NCBI RefSeq assembly: GCF_001424225.1
Contig: NZ_LMOR01000001.1
Location: forward strand, 5,427 to 69,426
Length of the DNA: 64,000 nucleotides
Reading direction: 5' to 3'
From: Microbacterium sp. Leaf151
GTDB taxonomy: Bacteria > Actinomycetota > Actinomycetes > Actinomycetales > Microbacteriaceae
Within the stretch, counting starts at the first letter, position 1. Every line of letters starts with the position of its first letter. Under the pieces are notes generated by a model that saw only the letters and a program-made list of their open reading frames with translations, made no database searches and was not told the origin of the DNA. A program made the position numbers and the translations under genes. Positions 59,439-64,000 of the stretch are shown here, piece after piece.

Positions 59439-59683
59439 TGGCGAATGAGTGGATCGAGCTTGTGAAAGAAGCTCATCGTCACGGTGGGCCGCAGGCGATG
59501 AGGCAGGCATACTCGTCGGCGGGGAAGGCCAGCGCAGGGAACAGCATCATGCTCGTGGCCGCCATCGGAGCCGCAGGTGCAGCGGTGATGGGCTTTCTGT
59601 GGATACGTGACACGATCCGTGGCATCCCCGACCCGGTCACTGCGGACGAAAACAGCGGTGACGAGGAACCATCCACGTTCTGA
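59438..59683 (+). CDS. small membrane protein coupled to lsr2
   Basis: Not recognised. 81 residues: amphipathic N-terminal helix (EWIELVKEAHRHGGPQAM), one membrane segment (SIMLVAAIGAAGAAVMGFLWI) and an acidic tail. Starts within the lsr2 stop codon, so expression is linked. Confidence 0.65.
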   Translation: MANEWIELVKEAHRHGGPQAMRQAYSSAGKASAGNSIMLVAAIGAAGAAVMGFLWIRDTIRGIPDPVTADENSGDEEPSTF

Positions 59684-59699
59684 CTGCTCGCATAGCAAC

Positions 59700-59729
59700 G
59701 CCCTCGCCTCTTACGGATGAGGCGGGGGC
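59700..59729 (+). terminator. terminator after lsr2 operon
   Basis: GCCCTCGCCTC pairs with GAGGCGGGGGC (one G-T pair), loop of eight, 17 bases after the stop codon. Confidence 0.8.
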
Positions 59730-59738
59730 TTCGTGGTG

Positions 59739-59897
59739 TCAGTGCTGTGTGTAGTCAGGCATCCATACTCCGGGGCCGAAAGAGGTGTCGGGGGTGGCAT
59801 CCGCCTCGAGGTCACCGTTGTCTGCGGCGTTGGCCAGACGGCGTGAGTACCAGTCGCCCAGCGGCACGGGTGCCTGTCGGGCTTCGCACGATTGCCT
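59739..59897 (-). pseudogene. possible 3' gene remnant
   Basis: A leftward frame reads PLGDWYSRRLANAADNGDLE and ends GVWMPDYTQH followed by TGA, with protein-like composition, but it has no upstream body: a stop codon lies about 50 codons before its end. A GTG at 59867 would give 42 residues but has no ribosome-binding site. Either the tail of a lost gene or a very small gene. Not recognised. Confidence 0.4.
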
Positions 59898-59922
59898 GAG
59901 CTACGCCCACGAGGCGGCGAGG

Positions 59923-60234
59923 TCACTCATCATCGCCCAGCCAGTACAGCGAGATAGCGAGGTCAATGGTGGGCATATGAAAGAGCGCGATGCGCACGTC
60001 GGTTGCCGCATTGCTCATGAGTACGATTACATCCCGAAGGATACGCGGGTAGTCGTAGTGCGCATTGATGGTTCGCTCGTGATCCGCTTCCAATGGGCTC
60101 ACGCTCACACCATCCGCGTTCAGCCACCGCACCTCATTGTCAAGTCTGTCTCTGAGCACGAGGTCTTCAAGCAGTCGCCACCGGAGATAACTTGTGGTCG
60201 CTTCCTCGATGGTCCGTTTTGGTTCACCGGTCAC
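59923..60234 (-). CDS. hypothetical protein, 103 residues
   Basis: Not recognised. No membrane segment; mixed helix-strand composition (EEATTSYLRWRLLEDLVLRDRL, then VRIALFHMPTIDLAISLYWLGDD). GTG at 60234 is fixed by AAAGGAGG seven bases before it. A 15-base palindrome and a GATATT element stand directly upstream, so it has its own regulated promoter. Confidence 0.65.
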   Translation of the reverse strand: MTGEPKRTIEEATTSYLRWRLLEDLVLRDRLDNEVRWLNADGVSVSPLEADHERTINAHYDYPRILRDVIVLMSNAATDVRIALFHMPTIDLAISLYWLGDDE

Positions 60235-60245
60235 GGCGTCCTCCT

Positions 60246-60265
60246 TTGTCAGTGTGACAAATATC
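60246..60265 (-). promoter_or_regulatory. operator palindrome next to GATATT
   Basis: TTGTCA-GTG-TGACAA (60246-60260), a perfect inverted repeat with a three-base centre, touches the minus-strand GATATT (60260-60265). It covers the expected transcription start, 12 bases before the start codon of the 103-residue protein. Typical of a repressor site. Confidence 0.6.
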
Positions 60266-60433
60266 AGGACCACCACCGGGCCGTTCGCGTCGTCGCAAGC
60301 GTCATCAGAGGTCTGCGAAGCCAGCCCTGGCGGGTTCGGCAGGTTAGGTGCGACTGGCTGCCTTGAATCCCCCGTCCGTTTGATTCGAGTCGTGAGCGGA
60401 CCTAGCGCCGGGGCCGGGCGAGCGGACCGGGCT

Positions 60434-61144
60434 TCAGACGCCTGCTTTCCTGCAGACTGCGGCCGCAGCGCGTATGAGCAACCCGGCAACTGCAAACACT
60501 TCGCCGCAATCAGTCGCCACCTGTACCGGCGATCTCTTGATACGAGCAACGGAACCGCTCGACGGGTCTTCGATATCCATCTGATGCACGATGTTGTTGC
60601 GCGCGACGAAAAAGCCATCCAGCGACTCCAACCGCGTGTCGGGTACAGCCGATTTAGGGATGCCGAGGGTCTGGCGAACACGACTGCTGAGGTCTGAACT
60701 CCCCTGGAAACTAGCCTTCGTTCTTGCAGCCAGGAAGTAAGCAAGGAGCGACTGATCGGGGTGAACGTGCAGGATGGCGTCGCGCAGGCCATCCGGAACT
60801 TTCGGTTGCGCTAGCTCCGCCTTGAGGAAAGACTCGAAGTTCGCGCGCGCGCCGGTCGCTCCTCCCGCGATAAGCGCTCGCCCTACGTCATTCACCAGAC
60901 GCTTCATTGTCGCGTCCAGGCCAGCGCCAGTGAAGATGACGGCCGATCTCAGCACGTCCATCTCAGCGAGCGCGGACCTCCCCTTCGGCGACGCATTGGC
61001 GGCGCGACGTTCCTTATCGAGTACGTCCACAGCTCGAAACAAACCCTCCACCGACGTGTGGGCACGGGACAATAAACGCTCCGCCGCTCTCACCGAGGGC
61101 GCGTGCCCCGAGGCTGTCGCCGGCAGCGGGCCTATAGAAGTCAC
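60434..61144 (-). CDS. HEPN-motif protein (putative RNase)
   Basis: 236 residues, mainly helical. FFVARNNIVHQMD at about 178-190 contains R182-x4-H187, the RNase signature of HEPN domains, in the usual setting of a helix that starts after a Leu-rich one. RSAVIFTGAGLDATMKRLV (about 66-84) would be the first HEPN helix. HEPN proteins are often toxins or abortive-infection effectors. No nucleotidyltransferase antitoxin is adjacent, so its partner, if any, may be the small gene downstream. GTG start with a weak site. Confidence 0.65.
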   Translation of the reverse strand: MTSIGPLPATASGHAPSVRAAERLLSRAHTSVEGLFRAVDVLDKERRAANASPKGRSALAEMDVLRSAVIFTGAGLDATMKRLVNDVGRALIAGGATGARANFESFLKAELAQPKVPDGLRDAILHVHPDQSLLAYFLAARTKASFQGSSDLSSRVRQTLGIPKSAVPDTRLESLDGFFVARNNIVHQMDIEDPSSGSVARIKRSPVQVATDCGEVFAVAGLLIRAAAAVCRKAGV

Positions 61145-61251
61145 GAATCCACCGCCACGGAGGGGCGGCTGCGAGTTCGGGAAGCAGTCTTATAGCTCAC
61201 GTCGTCACCTTATCCGGCCGGACCCCGATGCGCGCGTGACGCCGTGACAGG

Positions 61252-61434
61252 TCACGGGAGGACAATCTGGCGCACCTTCTCGTCGGGGTTTGGAGCGGCG
61301 CGGTTGCGCAGGAGGTCGGAGAGATCCTCATCGCTCTCAGGGTCGTCGGGGAGCTTGAAGGTGCGCGCTCCGCCGCTTCTCATCTTGTCCAGTGCGCGAA
61401 TCGCACGCTCGCCCTGTTCCTTGCGACTAGTCAT
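61252..61434 (-). CDS. small hypothetical protein
   Basis: Not recognised. 60 residues, charged, no membrane segment (KEQGERAIRALDKM, then DDPESDEDLSDLLRNRAAP). Starts eight bases before the end of the gene upstream and is the last of a four-gene leftward set that begins with a serine recombinase. Confidence 0.55.
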   Translation of the reverse strand: MTSRKEQGERAIRALDKMRSGGARTFKLPDDPESDEDLSDLLRNRAAPNPDEKVRQIVLP

Positions 61435-61789
61435 GGGTCTGTACTCCTCGGATCGTCCGCGTCTGCCATTCAGCGCGGGTGGTTTGATTGCGACGGCGTT
61501 CTTCGTCCAGCCACTGGAGTTCGAGGCGGTCGGCACGTTGTTCTGGGTGGAGCAGCACCCATGCCCACTTCTCGGGCTCGTCGACGCGGAAGGACATGAC
61601 GCCGCGAACCGTAGCGATGCGGGCCTCCACCTCGCTTCTCCCCTGCACCAGGCGCGCCTTGCAGCTAATGAGGTTGCCGCGTCCCACCACGAGGCGGGCG
61701 GGATCATGTTGGTAGTGCTCTACGAAGCGGGCCTCCGCGTAGGGGAAGTCGCTGTAGGTCGAGGTGGGCGGTAGGTTGCGCGGGATCAT
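61427..61789 (-). CDS. hypothetical protein, 120 residues
   Basis: Not recognised. Middle part LVVGRGNLISCKARLVQGRSEVEARIATVRGVMSFRVDEPEKWAWVLLHPEQ looks like a small beta-rich domain; the end is basic and helical. ATG overlaps the stop of the small membrane gene (ATGA). Confidence 0.6.
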   Translation of the reverse strand: MIPRNLPPTSTYSDFPYAEARFVEHYQHDPARLVVGRGNLISCKARLVQGRSEVEARIATVRGVMSFRVDEPEKWAWVLLHPEQRADRLELQWLDEERRRNQTTRAEWQTRTIRGVQTHD

Positions 61790-61944
61790 CTCTTCCGCAC
61801 CGCCATAGCTACCGCGACGACCGACAGCAGCATTGATGCGTAGGCCAGCGGTGCGAGCATCAGCGCGTAGCTGCCGACAGCCAGCGCGAGCGCTCCTAGT
61901 CCCACCCCGATCGGAGCGAATGAAGTCCGACGGGGCGCGGTCAT
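61786..61944 (-). CDS. 52-residue membrane protein
   Basis: Not recognised. Two hydrophobic spans (IGVGLGALALAVGSYALML and YASMLLSVVAVAMAV), a basic start and the end RKR. ATGA overlaps with both neighbours support it as a real gene. Confidence 0.6.
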   Translation of the reverse strand: MTAPRRTSFAPIGVGLGALALAVGSYALMLAPLAYASMLLSVVAVAMAVRKR

Positions 61945-62621
61945 GCTGCCTCCTCGCTCGGCGCGAACATCTTCCGGAGCTCTTGCAGGGGCTTGGAGCG
62001 GACACGCTGCTGCGTCGCTTCGATCGTGCGCCGAGCACGTCGGATCGTTGGGTCTTGAGCCTCCTTGTCGGCCGCCGTGCCCTCGCGCACGATCCGGTGC
62101 ACTACGGAGCGGGAAAGGCCGGTGGCTTTCTGTAGTTCGCTGTAGCTGTAGCCGTCGCTGTACAGGCGGAAGATTGCCGCGTCCTGCTTCGCGTCGGTAA
62201 GCCGCTTGCGCCCCACTTGCATCCCCTCGGCGCGCATGTATTCCAGACGCTCGTTGGTGCGGGCGATGATGAGGTCTCGTTCGAACTCAGCGATGAGGGC
62301 GAGCTGATTGAAGAGCAGCCTGCTCGTGGGGTCGCTCGGGTTGTAGGTCATGCCTCCCATACGCAGGGTCACTCCCTTATCTCGCGTAATGGTGGCGATG
62401 CGGTCAAGGTCGAGTATTGAGCGGGCGAGGCGGTCGAGACGCACCACGTACAGCGCATCTCCTTCTTGGAGTTCTTCGAGCAGCTTCTCTAACTCGGGGC
62501 GCTTTTTCGCCCCGGAGCGGCGCTCGCTTAGTAGCACCTCCGCTCCCATTGCTCGAAGCTCAGCCTCCTGCTGTTCGAGCGATTGGTTCTCCGTGGACAC
62601 TCGGGCGTAGCCGTAGATCAT
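61941..62621 (-). CDS. serine recombinase (resolvase/invertase)
   Basis: 226 residues: catalytic domain with YARVSTENQ (nucleophile S9), VVRLDRLARSILDL and FNQLALIAEFERDLI; a long helix; then a C-terminal HTH (YSELQKATGLSRSVVHRIVR). Followed by about 45 extra residues. A small resolvase-type enzyme that would resolve or invert DNA of the element. Its own promoter region holds the GATATT element at 62660-62665. First gene of a four-gene coupled set. Confidence 0.92.
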   Translation of the reverse strand: MIYGYARVSTENQSLEQQEAELRAMGAEVLLSERRSGAKKRPELEKLLEELQEGDALYVVRLDRLARSILDLDRIATITRDKGVTLRMGGMTYNPSDPTSRLLFNQLALIAEFERDLIIARTNERLEYMRAEGMQVGRKRLTDAKQDAAIFRLYSDGYSYSELQKATGLSRSVVHRIVREGTAADKEAQDPTIRRARRTIEATQQRVRSKPLQELRKMFAPSEEAA

Positions 62622-63018
62622 CGTGGGGCTCCTCTGTTCGATACGGGTTTACATAGGCCAATATCGGTAGGGTCAAAAGGCAGCGAAACGGTGTGTTGGC
62701 GGTGGCTCGTGACAGCAAAAGCGATGTTGCTCGCGAACGCGACAAATCGCCCGGATCGGAACGGTTTCTAGCCATCATGGGATGCGTCCCGCCCCCGCCT
62801 GGCCGATGGTCTGGGCCGCCAGCCGCGGAACGCCGAGAGAAAATGCTTCTGCCCCGTGCAACCGCCTGCCAGCTGCCCGAACCTCCAGACCTGTCAGTCC
62901 GACCGCCGCTGGGGAGGCACCCGCTCCATGCACGCGGCTCGCCAGAACTGGGCAGTCGGTGCGGCACAATGGAGCTTTGGACTCCGGGCGGGCACCCGAC
63001 CCGCCGATAGGGACTGTG
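62622..63018. other. gene-free stretch with promoter of the recombinase operon
   Basis: No credible gene. On the minus strand GATATTGGCC (62656-62665) lies about 39 bases before the recombinase start. The rest (62700-63018) shows nothing I can support; the promoter of the rightward restriction gene must be near 62960-63015. Confidence 0.4.
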
Positions 63019-64000
63019 ATGGCTAACGAACGAATAACTGAGGATCTCGTCGAGGCTCGCTTACGAAGCCTCGGTTACTACGACGACGAGGACAGCATCG
63101 TCGTGGAGAAGCAGCAGTCCGCAGTAGAAGCGATCCGGAAAGCGCTGTCTCGGGCGTCCAAGTCAGGCAAGGGCCGCGCCGCCGGGTATCCCGAGTTCAT
63201 CATCACCAGCCCCAGCACGCCCGACATGGTGGTTCTTGTAGAGTGCAAGGCCGATGTCAGGCATCACCAGTCCGATGCTCGCGACCTACCGAAGGACTAC
63301 GCGGTGGACGGGGTTCTGCACTACGCGCGGCACCTCTCCCCGAACTACACGGTGATCTCTATCGCCGTCTCTGGTACGCCGCAGACAAACGCGTGGTCTT
63401 TCTTCGTCACGCCGAAGGGCTCCAACCTCGAGCACGATCTCGTTTCACCGACAGGCGCGCCTGTCACCACGATGATTGGTCTCGGCGACCTCATAGCCGC
63501 GGCGTCATTCGATCCGCGGGTTCAGCGTCAGCGAGAACGCGACCTGCTGTCCTTTGCGATGGAGATGCATGTCTTCATGCGCGACGAGGCCGAGCTTGAG
63601 GAGAAGGAAAAGCCGCTTGCAGTCGCAGGTAGCCTCATAGCGCTTAAGGACCAGGTCTTCGCGAGAACCTACGATGAATACCCAGCAGTCGACTTGCCAG
63701 AGTATTGGATCCAATCCATCAAGAAAGTCATCCGAGCGGCGCGCCTACCTGTAGACAAGCTTGACAACATGACCCAGCCATTTACCGGCATTCAGGTACA
63801 CCCCGAGCTACGAAAGCCTACGAAGGGGTACCCGAAGGGCTTGCTGAACGAGATTGTGACGATGCTCGCCGAGAAAGTGATGCCTTTCATCACCGTGTAC
63901 CACGATTTCGATGTAGTGGGCGCCTTCTACGGCGAGTTTTTAAAGTACACCGGTGGCGACGGCAAGGGCCTTGGTATTGTTCTTACGCCGCGACACGTAA
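63019..64000 (+). CDS. restriction-modification protein, nuclease + N6-adenine methyltransferase (partial)
   Basis: First 327 residues, running off the window. N-terminal PD-(D/E)XK-like nuclease domain: YPEFIITSPSTPDMVVLVECKAD (about 58-80; Asp, Glu-x-Lys catalytic motif), then YARHLSPNYTVISIAVSGTP. From about 290, ITVYHDFDVVGAFYGEFLKY and GLGIVLTPRHV are the typical entry to an HsdM-like N6-adenine methyltransferase domain. The catalytic NPPY motif would lie beyond the window. The order nuclease-methyltransferase fits a type IIG or type I-like single-chain enzyme. ATG at 63019 is the first good in-frame start. Confidence 0.82.
   Translation, partial: MANERITEDLVEARLRSLGYYDDEDSIVVEKQQSAVEAIRKALSRASKSGKGRAAGYPEFIITSPSTPDMVVLVECKADVRHHQSDARDLPKDYAVDGVLHYARHLSPNYTVISIAVSGTPQTNAWSFFVTPKGSNLEHDLVSPTGAPVTTMIGLGDLIAAASFDPRVQRQRERDLLSFAMEMHVFMRDEAELEEKEKPLAVAGSLIALKDQVFARTYDEYPAVDLPEYWIQSIKKVIRAARLPVDKLDNMTQPFTGIQVHPELRKPTKGYPKGLLNEIVTMLAEKVMPFITVYHDFDVVGAFYGEFLKYTGGDGKGLGIVLTPRHV

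Noticed and set aside
62693-63010. 105-codon rightward frame upstream of the restriction gene
   Set aside because: No start site of quality, odd proline/arginine composition and no homology-like motif.

Overview
The window is about 64 kb of very GC-rich DNA with dense, overlapping gene starts (GTGA and ATGA junctions), an Lsr2 gene, DUF6510 and MsrP-like genes, and an rRNA leader of actinobacterial type. All of this points to an actinobacterium, most likely Microbacterium or a close relative in the Microbacteriaceae. This is an inference from protein style and composition; no database search was run.

Layout. 1-258: leader of an rRNA operon that runs leftward off the window, with its antitermination region duplicated in tandem. 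583-8004: divergent cell-surface glycan cluster (three leftward, four rightward genes) with six glycosyltransferases and one WcbI-like protein. 8166-15802: alpha-glucoside uptake locus (two GH13 enzymes, a three-part ABC importer, a ROK regulator). 15843-19828: two-component pair and a CitMHS citrate carrier. 19941-29199: housekeeping and accessory genes: a 5'-truncated acyltransferase, flavin reductase, DUF808, a molybdopterin/flavin/DUF6510 operon, three exported proteins, a large membrane protein, tRNA-Ser(GCU) and an LCP ligase.

29496-51816 is a polysaccharide-utilization locus. A 1,615-residue secreted GH59-type enzyme and a heparinase II/III-type lyase stand at or near its ends. Between them a twelve-gene leftward operon encodes a DUF2264 enzyme, an ABC importer with a DUF624 protein, GH88 unsaturated uronidase, a fumarylacetoacetate-hydrolase homologue, KduD, KduI, KDG kinase, KDPG aldolase and an acetyltransferase-toroid fusion. 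This is a complete route from imported unsaturated uronic oligosaccharide to pyruvate and glyceraldehyde-3-phosphate. Two hybrid DeoR/LacI-type regulators flank it. The divergent promoters at 48665-48716 appear to share one palindromic -35 hexamer.

From about 52.2 kb the content changes to an accessory island, bounded on the left by a tandemly duplicated segment with strong terminators. It carries a GT-A protein resembling TET-associated (DNA-base) glycosyltransferases, divergent from a protein with two ParB units and a small PD-(D/E)XK protein; two class III-type prepilins with small membrane genes; an excisionase-like HTH; Lsr2; a HEPN-motif protein; a serine-recombinase operon; and the start of a nuclease-methyltransferase restriction protein cut by the window end. 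A GATATT element recurs just upstream of five leftward island genes. The glycosyltransferase/double-ParB/nuclease locus is the best candidate for an undescribed system.
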